Made by a program: the position numbers and the translations under genes. This document shows, in pieces, positions 11,288 through 21,584 of a stretch of 31,345 nt of DNA (the stretch's first letter is position 1; each line of letters begins with the position of its first letter). The notes under the pieces were generated by a model that did no database searches, was not told where the DNA came from, and saw only the letters and a program-made list of their open reading frames with translations. This DNA is from Protostelium mycophagum (lineage: Eukaryota > Evosea > Variosea > Protosteliida > Protosteliaceae): assembly GCA_002081555.1 (NCBI GenBank), contig MZNV01002454.1:1-31345 (forward strand), given 5' to 3'.

Positions 11288-12063
11288 TCTCAGTGAGATC
11301 TGTGGTCCACGTGTCGTGTTTTCTGTTTGTTTGCAAGCGTAATTCTCGCATGACTCACTACAACGAAACAATATTTGAAATCGCAAAGGCGGGAAAAAAC
11401 GGTTTTCAAAACTTTCCGAAATCTTCTTCCAACCGCTTCTCGAGATCAGCAACAGCAGACCTTCCATTCCCATGTGGTAAGCACCTCTTCTCATGCTTGA
11501 TTCTTCGGTCTTTCTAGAAAAGAGGAAAAGAAAACATTTCCAACTCAATATCGAATCCTTTCATTTTCTATTCAGACTTCTAGTAAGGTCACATCGAAAC
11601 CCTTATCCCTGAGTTCAATATTATGATATCTAACTTGCAAAGCAGGTGCAAATTGCGATCGAATTATTCATTCATATTCATGCTTTGAAAATCACCATCC
11701 CCCTTTGCTGCTCTAATCTGTGATATAAGGGGGATGATATCTCAGTCCACTCTCTTCCAACCTTTCACCTCTAGATGTTTATCGAGATGAGATATCGATT
11801 CGAATCAGCCGTCGATGAAGGAATTCGGCCGGTTACTCCTTTCCTCCATATCACGTGTCTCCACGGGTACCTCGTGAACCAAATCCTCATATGACAGCCC
11901 ATATGTAAAGCACATCGCCATGAAATGAACATCTCACCTCTGACGACTTCCAGATCGACTCCAAACGTGTTTTGAAGGCATACAATCACTTCCAGACGAG
12001 GCCAAATGATGACTTAGTCTGAAATTTTTTCAAAAATTCATGCTGAGCGTCTACAATCACCCC
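11288..12063. other. Intergenic region, no supported gene
   Basis: Several short open frames overlap on both strands and none resembles a family. A weak minus-strand two-exon reading exists near 11800-11990, with a GTGAGATG donor and an ATATGAG acceptor, but two different frames fit it and no start codon is evident. An inverted repeat lies at 11697-11735. The first 200 bases upstream of 11287 are presumably the promoter of the deaminase-family gene. Confidence 0.5.
11697..11735. repeat. Perfect 9-bp inverted repeat with 21-nt loop
   Basis: ATCCCCCTT (11697-11705) and AAGGGGGAT (11727-11735) are exact reverse complements. This could be a protein-binding site or a transcript hairpin. Nothing else supports a role. 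Confidence 0.6.
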
Positions 12064-12136
12064 GGGGATCTAGCTCAGATGGTAGAGCACTCGCTTAGCA
12101 TGCGAGGGGTACAGGGATCGATACCCTGGTTCTCCA
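12064..12136 (+). tRNA. tRNA-Ala (AGC)
   Basis: 73 nt without intron or encoded CCA. The D stem GCTC/GAGC, anticodon stem CTCGC/GCGAG around loop TTAGCAT (anticodon AGC) and T stem CAGGG/CCCTG with loop ATCGATA are all intact. The acceptor stem pairs GGGGATC with GTTCTCC and contains the G3:U70 wobble, the universal alanine identity element, with discriminator A73. One T:T mismatch sits at 6:67. The A-box-like TAGCTCAGATGG and B-box-like GGGATCGATACCC are present. A short run of T at about 12140 could end Pol III transcription. Confidence 0.96.
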
Positions 12137-12244
12137 AACACTTTTACAGTTTTTCAGAACGCTTATTTTGAGCTCAAATCAACGCGGAAATCAACGGCCA
12201 CCTCAAAAAGGTAATTTACACCAATTTTCGATTTTTTTGAGCCA

Positions 12245-12511
12245 TCATTTGTCACAATTGATCATCATCACCAATGTGAACTGAAACAAACAATAAAAAA
12301 TTTTTCTGGACTTGACATCATCACATTCGCAAAGCAAATCATTTCCAATGCAATCTCCTGATCCTTTGCATTCCTGATATAAATACAAATCCAAAGTGAT
12401 CATACCCAAGACTTGATTTTCCCTCTTTATATTGTGGATGCACTTATTCTCATTTTTACATTCACTTCCGTCTACAAAAATAGAAACTTCTATATTTTTT
12501 TGGAATTCCAC
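12245..12511 (-). pseudogene. Cysteine-rich coding remnant, possibly a secreted-protein fragment
   Basis: About 88 open codons with six or more cysteines in tight pairs. A 39-nt GT...AG segment within it (from GTCTTGG to ATATCAG) could be an in-phase intron. Upstream on the same strand, another frame (12490-12675) is open but shows no signal peptide. The cysteine style resembles the C-terminus of the secreted protein at 9098-10000, but no direct sequence match is visible. It may be an exon of a real gene whose 5' part I could not find. Confidence 0.3.
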
Positions 12512-12520
12512 GGTGCTTCT
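12469..12520. repeat. 52-bp direct repeat, copy 1
   Basis: Identical over 52 bases to 12942-12993, starting CGTCTACAAAAATAG and ending CGGTGCTTCT. The identity implies a recent duplication or active conversion. Confidence 0.95.
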
Positions 12521-12941
12521 GTAGATGAAGCATAGCTCGCGGCAATAGTTTCGTTGGCTCCTGTTGAGCCGTATATATCTTCGTTTCTCCTGTTTCGAAA
12601 ATTCTTCATTGATTGATTTGATTCAATGTGGACCCAAATCACAAGGTGCAAAGAAGATGCACTCCTCAGGGCCAAATTATACGATAGAAAGGGTTTAGGA
12701 CATGTCCGATAGAGGCCTGTGGAAAACGGGAGCTTTGCCTTTCGGACCTTGCATAAATTTGTAAAAAGATCAACAATTCCTTCTGGATTTTTTAATCTGC
12801 TTTCTCCACCTTTTGGGGGCTTGTCCTTGCCACAAAGATCATAGAGACAGCAACAAATTTTGTTGGGTGTTGTTGATAAAGAATGTTAGTTTCATTTGAG
12901 CACTGCACTTCAGGATATTTTGCACGTAATTGGTTTCACTT

Positions 12942-12993
12942 CGTCTACAAAAATAGAAACTTCTATATTTTTTTGGAATTCCACGGTGCTTCT
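12942..12993. repeat. 52-bp direct repeat, copy 2
   Basis: Second exact copy, 473 bases from the first and in the same orientation. Outside the repeat the flanks differ, except that a 13-bp TCGTATAATTTGG segment just beyond it is the inverse of 12672-12684. Confidence 0.95.
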
Positions 12994-13053
12994 TTGTGTC
13001 GTATAATTTGGTCGGGCAATGAAGATATTTAATGAAAGTTTGCAGTCAATATA

Positions 13054-16000
13054 TTAGAAGCTTCCAGGAATCTTCACGTACTCTCTCGTTCCGTTGACAA
13101 TGTCAGTAATGTCGTCTTGACATGCCATCCTGACCCTCTCCATAGTCAAAGGGCTGTACACGTCAACTCATTTCCATCAGAATATACTCACGTGTCTATC
13201 TGTACGAAAGGTGCAAGTCCTCGGGATCTTCTTGCTGCTTTTATTGCCTCCTTCACCGCAAAGAAAGTGGATGCGCCTAACAAGAAAGGAGGCTCACTCA
13301 CCTGAGAGTCATTAATGGATTTGCGTCAGCATGATGTCGCGAATGGATCTATCATAGATGTCGTCGTTACAGACTGACATTTACAAAGGTCAATTGGCCA
13401 AGGAGCACAACGACGCTGTTGTGTCATTAAAGCAAAGCTTTCAGGAACTTTGCCCTTTCCAAAAGAAAAGAATGTCACCTCAGAACAAAAATGTTATGGC
13501 CAATGAAATCGTGGACAGTTGCTCGAGACAGCAAGATTTTAAATCGTAGAGGTCACAATGAAACGCATAACAGTGGCAATACGCCTTTAAAGAGCCGCAA
13601 AGCCTGGACGAGATGGTCTGAATCGCTTACTGCCTTTGCCGAATGCACCGGTATCTTCTCAAACTCTTTTTGCATGTCTTCCTTCAACAATGTGATTCTC
13701 CAGTCTGCCGGCACGTCATCAAACGATGCTGTACACGTCATTATCATTTCAGTGTCATGTCGACGTCGACACTCACGGATTTTGTACGTTCCTGGACCGG
13801 AATTTTGCAATCTCCCGGGCTGAATCCATTTGTTTTTTTCATCACCCCACCAGAGTTCCTCCAGCATGACCCACCCTTGTCCTTAAAGATCTAAACACAA
13901 TACGTTTCCACTGTTTTAAAGATTTTATTGCAATGAAAATATTATTTTTAAATGAAAAGATTATTTTTTGGATAAAAATATTTCTTTTGAATAAATATTT
14001 TTTTGAATAAAAAGATTATTTGCCCCTGTACCTTGCGTAAATGCACCTTCAATTTGCCCTATGTCAATTGTCGGGTTGATCGGGGATCCCAAATCCATCA
14101 CGATATCGCAACGTAAGATCTAATTGATTGAGACATCATCCATGATGTCTTGATGACGTCACACCTTTGCATCCCCCGTGAGAGTGTCAATCTCCACTTC
14201 GGTGCATGCCGTTCCTATGGTGAAATACCTCCACGGATCACCTTCATTTCATGAGTGGAATGGTGTCAAATCCTTTAACAAGATGGCTCTTTACGATGCC
14301 AGAACTTTAGGACATCACGTTGAGACCAGTCTTCATGGTTTGCCTAATTGCGGAAAGCATAAGCTGTGATTTCAACTCAAAGCATCCCTTTGTTGATTTA
14401 CAAAATCCGAATGGATGCAAAACAGCACAAGTGAACGCTCAAGTTAGATTTTTGGAGCTCACCTTGGCCGGTAGTAGCATCCAAGCCCTTGTGGTCACTG
14501 CTGAAGAATCCATAGGATGCCAGGTTGACCCGGTCTTGATATGCCTTCTGGCAGATCTCAGCAAAACTGGCGTTCTTGTCTTTTCGATAAGGGGCAAGCC
14601 TCTCGTTTAATTCCTGGAGTCATGATTCTGGGAAACTTCTGGGAAATTTTCTGAAATTTCGAACCTTGCAGGCGTTGTAGACGGCTCCTCCGTATAGGTC
14701 GGACCCCATAGATGCGGAAGTCATCGACGCATTTGGGATCTTATCTGTCGACATTTCCGAGATATGTACACTCTCCAGAGGCACCCCCATCTCCGTAGCG
14801 ACCACTTGAGATATCTCGATCCACTTCAACATTCCATCTACAACGAGTAATATAAAATAATCACCTTTGTAAATAAACCTTGCCCCATCTCTACCCCCCC
14901 GATGTTGACGAGAATACTTCCATCGGTATAGCACATCACGAGCGCCGATCCTTGGTTGAGGAACAACGCGGTAAAACCCACTCTGAAGACGTGAGAAATT
15001 CTATTTTTAGGTGTAGAATCTGCTCGAAGAATCGTGTACGAGGAAACACAGAGTTATACAACAGACAAACAAAACATCCACAAAATCCTGTTCCACTATG
15101 TAAATACACCTCTACCCTGCAACCGCAACACTTTTAGTTATGGGAGTGCATCTAAGATTCTTCTGAATAATGACACGCACCCGTATTTCGTTGGTATAAT
15201 GGATATCCCCCTCTTCCTGTAAGGGTTCGCAGAGTTATATCTCTCTATGTCTTCAAGTCTCTTGGTGTATTCGGATTTTTTGAGACATTCCTCCCAAGAT
15301 CTACAACTCATGTTTGAGAGAATGGCGCCATTTTTTTGGTTCAAAATTTGAATAGAAAAGGTTTCCGCGAAATGAAATTCTTGATTCCAGGAAATAAATT
15401 CCCATCGAGATTCACCTGCGTAATGTTCTGGGAACCTTCATGCCATAGAAAGTGGCGTCTCCCTCTCTCATTATGTTACGCTCCCTCAGCACGTGTGGTT
15501 CTATTTTTAGCTCATGAGCAGCGTGGTCCATCCATTGTTCCGTGAACATCCACCCTTGTACAGAGCCAAACCCCCTGAAGGCTGTATTGGACGACTCGTT
15601 CGTTTTTAACGCCTGAAATTCTCAATTTTCAAATATTATTTTTGGCGGGAAATCCATCTTTTTTGGAGTCGAACTTTTCTGGGAAAATCAAGTGAAAATT
15701 CTTGGAATTCGACCTTGGCAGCACCAGCAAAATTGGGGATGCTGTATGCACCGTCGCATTGTAGTAGCGTCTTGACAAGCACAGCACCTGACAGGTCCAG
15801 TGAAGACCCCCCGTTTGCCAATAAATCGACTTTTGCAGCTTCTATCCTGCCTTGTTTGGAGAGTCCAACAGTGTACTCCCCTCTATATGGATGTCTTCCT
15901 CTGCTTTCATTAGTTCTATTTTTAGGTTCTTCATGTCGGTAGTACAAGTTATTTTTGGATTTTATTTTCATAAAAAAATTTCTACTTCTTTATAAAATTC

Positions 16001-19000
16001 GAAATATTTATTTTCAAAAAATTTTTAGTTTTTTATAAAATTCGAAATTTCAAAAAGAAATCCGAAAAATCCGAGAAAAATCACCCAGTGGTCTGCATGT
16101 CGTAGGGTCTGTCCAAAGTGAAACTGACGGGCCTCTTTAACTTTTTGGCGGCAATTGCAGCCGCAGAAGCGATGACAGCATTTCTGGTCTCTTTCCCGCC
16201 GAAAGCTCCCCCCACGTGACCCGCCTACCCCAATTCACTCTGGAAATTTCGTCGAAACGGCGAACCTTTACGGTGACGCGATGTGCTGGTATATTAAGAG
16301 CTGCCGAAACGGTGTGTTGAGCCATGTTTGCGTTTTGTGTGGACAGATGGAGGATGATGTCGTCATCATTTGGCAATGCGACACAAGTCTGAGTCTCCCA
16401 ATAGAAGTGTTCTTGTCCTCCTATGTTGACTTCCCCGGAGATCACCTGTAATGCCAATCACCATCATGTCATTTTTTTCTGATCATGTTCCATGAATGTC
16501 CAGAATCAAATCAGAAGTCACTTCTGTAATGCAGATCGATGCCAAACGTGACGTCAACAGATGATGTCATGCATGAATACAACGAAAACAAACACGCACT
16601 ACGTCAGCTTCTTTCAATGCTCTCTCAACATCTCCAATCCTCCACTCTAGGCCCGTCTCGTAAAAACTACCTCGCTGAACGGCCTCCTCGATGCTGTACA
16701 CACCCTCCGTCACTTCGTATTCCACCTGTACACGTCATTCTACAACGAGACATGAATATAGAGTACTTTGACGAGCCGTGCGGCTCTTCTCGCGATGTCG
16801 TGACTTTCCGCGATGACAGCCCCTATGGCTTGTCCTAGTTGTACAACCTTGATGATGTCATTCTCTGTCTACAAATAGAGAATGTCGACCTCCTTTGTGG
16901 CGAAAATTTCTTCGTCTCTTGCAACTTCCCCGAAAAGATTTGCTCCCGGAACGTCTTTATACGTCATCACCATGTGTACACCCGGGTATTTTTCAGCCTC
17001 CGAGATGTCGACATTTTTAATCTTGGCGGAGCTATATTTAGATGGGATGACGTGTCCGTATAACTGTCGATGAAATTTCATGTCACTGGTGTATTTGGCC
17101 TCCCCGGTGCTCTGCATCGCAGCCCATCTACAACGATAAATAATATAAACAAATATATTTCTACTTGTGTGGGACTGGAGCACCAACAGAAGTGCCTCTT
17201 CTCTCCACATCAAAAACCTGTTCTCCTTTAGGAAGATTCCTGGAAATTTCAGAAGATGCATCTACAACTTGCCAACTTACTTTTTAAAAGACAAACTGGC
17301 ACTATTTCCCTCTGTATTTCTCCTTCCTATCTTGTTGAGGGTCTGAAGATTGTGAGATATCTCAGGATAATGACATAGATATCTTATGTCATATGGTTGA
17401 GATATCCCACCTCTGCGTAAAACTTCAGTAGAAAACTGGGAGGTAATGACGTTCTATAATTAGACTTCCCGCCATAACTATTCTCCTTCACTCTGACCTG
17501 AATTTTATCAGAAATTTCTCGCGAATTTCTGCGAATTTTTACTTCTTCTATCAGAATAGGTATGACGTCATTGATGATATCTCGGCACCATTTCTTCCCT
17601 ATTAGAAATTTCGCGGAATTATCGGCTACCACCGGTCGGTCTGAAACTCCCGCGAACACCATGGAGATATCTTCGATGACGTCATCATCTGTCATGCGAA
17701 GTCTGAAAGCGCCATTTACAACAGATGTGTCCCCTTCCCTTCTTCTTGACTGTTTGTAGATCTGAACCTAGAATTTTCGGTGAAAAATCACATCCGTAGA
17801 TATACTTACGTATTCGTTCTGAGCATTCCACGGAATTTCGACGGATTCAACTAGCTGATGACGTCATCGAGATGTCTCAAATAAATGAACCTCACCTCTC
17901 CCTCCTTCAGATCGACGTCATGATGTCCTAACAAGAAATTCTCTATGTCTCTGGCCACTGTACACGTCATCATCATGTCACGACATGACACCCCACCCCT
18001 TTTCAGACCCTTCCCGTCCCAACTGATGACATTCACGCGAGATTTCATGGCCAGAAGAAGTGGGTTTACGTCGGATGTTGCGGAGGAATTGACCAGATTT
18101 CCGATTATGGTTCCGGCACTTCTTATATGGATGCTCCCGACCCTCATGAAATGCTCCTGGATCGCATTCAAATACAACTTTTGGTGTCTACAACGCGTCA
18201 GTTGATGACGTCATCCAGAAATGGGTACTCTTGTGCTGTGGGAAGAAATTTCTCCAGATTTTCTAAGAACTCTGTGAACGTGACTGCTGCCCCCACAGTC
18301 ATCCCATTTTCGTGGAATTTCACCTGAAAGTTCTCAGAACTTTCGTTTCGTATGCATTCACACCTCTCTCAGTGGTTTGACCCTCGTTGTAGACAGAATA
18401 ACTGGTTCGTCTTTACCGTAAAAAAGAGAAACTGACACACAAGTAGACCCCGCCGTCACTTTTGAGGTCGGGTATTGTCTCTGTATACGTCAATCTACAA
18501 CTCCCAGTGCAACATTCTTCCGTCTACAACGTCATGAATTCTTGAAACCATGATGACGTAATGTATACGCTGGTATGGACTTGGAAAAAAATTCACCTTC
18601 AGCTTGACCAGATTTTCCAAAGTTGTGGGCGCGAAAAATTTGTCCTTCTCTCCCATAATGCTCACTCCGTTCGTAGAATCTTCTACGAAATGTCTGGTAA
18701 TCTTCGGATCATTTTCGGAGGAATACGGGCGGATTGGTACATTGTCAAAGGGTCGTACAGAGTCCTTTGTTTCTGGACAAAACTGCTCAAATGTCAAAAT
18801 GTATGATATCATAAAAGATTATGTGATTTTCGAAACGTCATGTGAGATATCATATTTTTTGAGCTGGGTATTTGAAGCAGAAGACCAGTGTTCTATAAAT
18901 AGAATTCTCACTGATTTTGCCACGTCACCAATAGATCTATAACCTGTACATCTGCACAGATTCCCCTCGAAATATTCCCGGAATTTCTCCGAATCTCTGC

Positions 19001-19775
19001 CCGCATCAGTTGGTATGGATGTGATGACGTCATCACCTCTGTACATGATTCTGTAGCCCTGTGTACATCGACATGACGAATCCTGGTGTGCAGAAGCCAC
19101 ATTGTGAAGCGCCCCACAGCGAGAATCTCTCTTGCAAGGGGTGAAGCCCTCCATCTACACTTCCTGATGACGTCATCGTGAGGCGAATGATATTTTTCGA
19201 GTGGCCACGGTAAGCGTCATGAATTACCGCAAGCCACGGTAAGGATCGCAAAACCTTCCAAACGACAAGAAGCCGCGCTCAACTTTGATGAAGAAATTTC
19301 ACCTATTCCTTCGATGGTGGTCACGTGACATCCATCGAGCTGCCCGATTGGTGTTAAGCAGGAGACTACCGGCCGATGTCTGTGTCTTGGGTCATTTAAT
19401 CACATTTAATCATGTAAATCATCACCCCAGTTCGTTCGTCGTATTATCGAGGGAAGATAACATGACAGTGCAGCTACCACAAGCACCCTCTCCACAGGCG
19501 GTCTTTGTCCCAGTCAGGTCTAATTTGTCTGAAAAAATTGAGCTCTTTTAACACTCATGACAACAAACTAAAATGATCACCTCTGAGATAGGAGGATAAC
19601 ATCAATGAAGGTTTCACGTGTTCAGGTACTTCTATTTTTCGTCCATTGAGGTGGAAAGACAATGAAGTCCTTCCCTTTCGTGCGTCAGAATCATCTCAAA
19701 GACGATGTGACTCACTGTGTGTGTCCATCTTCGCCCTATAGAAGGTCGTATTGTACGTCCCAACAGTGACTGCAT
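13054..19775 (-). CDS. XDH: Xanthine dehydrogenase, full length
   Basis: Thirty-two exons give 1341 residues (family about 1330), every phase closing: 19716-19775, 19581-19674, 19426-19528, 19303-19385, 19037-19154, 18912-18996, 18597-18785, 18364-18480, 18210-18323, 17997-18177, 17896-17957, 17810-17854, 17411-17767, 17281-17342, 17165-17239, 16890-17127, 16767-16847, 16600-16725, 16266-16445, 16085-16224, 15714-15900, 15416-15612, 15181-15306, 14865-14982, 14665-14823, 14463-14613, 14165-14241, 14032-14119, 13777-13881, 13631-13728, 13192-13301, 13054-13153. Oxidises hypoxanthine and xanthine to urate. Cysteines for both 2Fe-2S clusters are present (63/68/71/95; 132/135/167/169), then the FAD domain ([19 protein letters not shown]) and the molybdopterin domains ([29 protein letters not shown]). 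Glu802 and the catalytic glutamate (1275) are kept; the bovine Arg880 position is Lys. The first 20 residues look like a presequence. Introns are mostly 37-52 nt. Confidence 0.96.
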
Positions 19776-19863
19776 GATGTTTGTGGAGTGTTTGTCCGCG
19801 GGAAGACAACCGGTGATTTCTGAAGTCGAAAATCTCAATTAAAATTTTCTGAAACACTGTTTG
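19776..19863. promoter_or_regulatory. 88-bp divergent intergenic region
   Basis: Only 88 bases separate the start codons of xanthine dehydrogenase (-) and the unknown gene (+), so both promoters and both 5' leaders must share this space. It is AT-rich on the right (AATTAAAATTTTC). I see no clear TATA box or named factor site. Confidence 0.6.
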
Positions 19864-20520
19864 ATGAGCACAGAACAGATACAAGATGCTGAAGGAGAGG
19901 ATACAGCTCAGCTGGCAGAAGATGATTCTAGCAGCATCTGGTCTCTTGTTGGTGTAGTCATCAAAGAGTTGGATCGTCTGGCGGAATGGTTTGTCCTCTA
20001 AAGGAGATGATTGTCTGAAGAGAGGTAGCGAGAATAATGAAGAGATTTCGGGATGGTCCTCCAGATTGAAAAAGCTGTTGGAGTTGAATGATCAGATGAA
20101 TATCCTCCCCTTTGATTCTCATGTTGTAAGATGAAACCTTAACTTTTTTTACATCTGAGCGAGGATTATCTTCGCAGAAAACTATTTGGGCTAGTGTTAG
20201 AAAGGAGGTTGTATGTTGACAAGCTGAGAGCCATTGAGGCGTATGTCCAGGATCACAAGTACAGAGATGATTCTGAATCAGATCTGCTCTCAGAAATAGA
20301 GACAGTTTTATATGAGGACGGAGGAGGTTGGTACATTGCCCTTCCATGATTGATCTCAGCAGGTTATCATCTGGTTGATAGGAGAAGCGAGTGATGAAGG
20401 TCATCCACATGAGCTTATTTCAAACTCCAAAAGAACCAGTGCAGGTACAATCTGCTCGATAAAGTTCTGTACACCATTGCGTTCCGGACAGATGATTTCT
20501 TTGCATTTACCATGTTATAG
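19864..20520 (+). CDS. Unknown 167-residue helical protein
   Basis: Exons 19864-19992, 20021-20125, 20164-20326 and 20414-20520 close in phase, with introns of 28, 38 and 87 nt. The N-terminal 25 residues are acidic. The rest is rich in Leu, Glu, Lys and Arg with likely helices (SSRLKKLLELNDQMNILPFD; LVLERRLYVDKLRAIEAYV), ending in an aromatic tail (DDFFAFTML). This looks like a coiled-coil or complex-subunit protein; the middle loosely recalls GINS-type helical subunits, but I cannot support that. No signal peptide or membrane segment. It is divergently paired with xanthine dehydrogenase. The 28-nt first intron is the weakest part of the model. A 149-codon antisense frame overlaps but has no family features. 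Confidence 0.65.
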
Positions 20521-21177
20521 CATTGATGGTAGAGCCCACAAATAAACACATAGACAAGCCAAAGATTGACTCTGTCTCAACTCTGTTTTTTTAGCTGAGA
20601 TGTGAGCAAGACAGAGTTTTTTTGTCAGAGTCAAGACAGCACAAAAACAAACAGAGACGGCATAGAGACATAATAAATTGCAGACACAAGACATAGACAT
20701 TTTATTTTGTTTTAAGGTCTGGTACTGATTTCACATCAGCCCTCTTTTGACCACCCAAGCACACATGAGAGAGTCAGAAGTGTTGTGTTGGCAATGGGTA
20801 ATCTGACAACCAGTCTAACTCAGTCCAGCCCGATTTTGCAAATTCCAGTCAAATTCCTCCAGTAAGAATTGATACACACAAATATATCCAAAAATTCCAA
20901 AAAAGGGTCTTTTCTGAAAATGCCAACCTGAGTCACTAATTATTTTCAGAGCAAAAATAATAAATAAAATGAGAAAAAAATATTATTTTTTTGGGCAATT
21001 TTCAACTCTTATTTATTGGATTTCTTAAAGTTTGCCACGATCTGGTTCATGTGGAAATTGAGTATTATTGAGTCATTGTTAAGTCAATTCCAATATATAT
21101 CATTGTGAAAGAGTCATTTTTCAATTCAATGAAGAAGTAGCCGGTATGTCACATGACATCAACAAGGGTCCGCGGGG
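20521..21177. other. Intergenic region
   Basis: No gene was found. There is a short inverted repeat (TTGACTCTG near 20569 and CAGAGTCAA near 20627) and two CTCTGTTTTTTT-like runs in between. The part after 20930 is AT-rich, with A/T runs, and leads into the single-exon gene at 21178. Confidence 0.5.
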
Positions 21178-21576
21178 ATGTCTCAACAAATTATTATGGA
21201 AATTCCGGAACAGTTCCTGTACTTTGGAACACCTCGCAAAACGAAAAGAATTAGCCTTTCCACCATGCCGAAGACAAAGAAGAAAGCCGTACCACTAACG
21301 AGCCTCCCAATCGCCAGATCATGGACTGGCGAGGAACTGAGGGATTTTTGGCAACACGTCCACCCATTTGAGGCCGGCTTTCACATGATTTCTGGGGAGA
21401 ATATGAAGGAGGACCTCTGGCAAATGCTGACTGAGAAATACGGCCATCCAGTGGTCGAAACGAAAGCATATCCAAAGTACCCCAAGTTGGGATGTTGTCA
21501 CCATGACAAATGCCTCAGCAAGATGAGATGGATGAATCGGGATCCCAATGCAGGAGGCTCTACGATGGAATCTTGA
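21178..21576 (+). CDS. Small single-exon protein, trihelix/Myb-SANT-like
   Basis: 132 codons from ATG 21178; a second in-frame ATG at 21265 precedes a basic patch (MPKTKKKAV) and may be the true start, giving 103 residues. The stretch from SWTGEELRDFWQHV to MKEDLWQMLTEKYGHP has the Trp-(x)n-Trp spacing and the K-E-x-x-W of trihelix or Myb/SANT-like DNA-binding domains. A Cys/His cluster (LGCCHHDKCLSKMRW) follows and could bind zinc. With the basic start this suggests a nuclear DNA-binding protein. It is one of the few genes here without introns. Its stop lies 8 bases from the stop of the AFG1 gene on the other strand, so the 3' UTRs must overlap. Family assignment is tentative. Confidence 0.6.
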   Translation: MSQQIIMEIPEQFLYFGTPRKTKRISLSTMPKTKKKAVPLTSLPIARSWTGEELRDFWQHVHPFEAGFHMISGENMKEDLWQMLTEKYGHPVVETKAYPKYPKLGCCHHDKCLSKMRWMNRDPNAGGSTMES

Positions 21577-21584
21577 ATGAACGT

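Larger units (their letters stand above)
12137..13053. other. Repeat-bearing interval with a possible cysteine-rich gene remnant
   Basis: It lies between tRNA-Ala and the 3' end of xanthine dehydrogenase. It holds two exact 52-bp direct copies (12469-12520 and 12942-12993) and a 13-bp inverted pair (12672-12684 with 12999-13011). On the minus strand, 12245-12511 reads as an open frame with regularly spaced cysteines (SECKNENKC, ECKGSGDC, LLCEC), like secreted cysteine-rich modules. The N-terminal residues of that frame are encoded in the first 52-bp copy, and the second copy keeps the same frame for only a short way. The simplest reading is a partial tandem duplication of a gene fragment. No start codon or full gene was found. 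Confidence 0.45.

Noticed and set aside
11771-11989. Minus-strand gene upstream of tRNA-Ala
   Set aside because: Two different frames are open over the candidate intron, there is no clear start and no family resemblance.
13358-13823. Plus-strand open frames within xanthine dehydrogenase
   Set aside because: They lie in the 329-nt intron 13302-13630 or antisense to exons; no start context, domain or splice structure supports them.
13054-19775. Aldehyde oxidase instead of xanthine dehydrogenase
   Set aside because: Glu802 is kept and position 880 is basic; aldehyde oxidases replace both with other residue types.
19961-20410. 149-codon open frame on the minus strand
   Set aside because: Antisense to the phase-consistent plus-strand gene at 19864-20520, whose protein has more natural composition.
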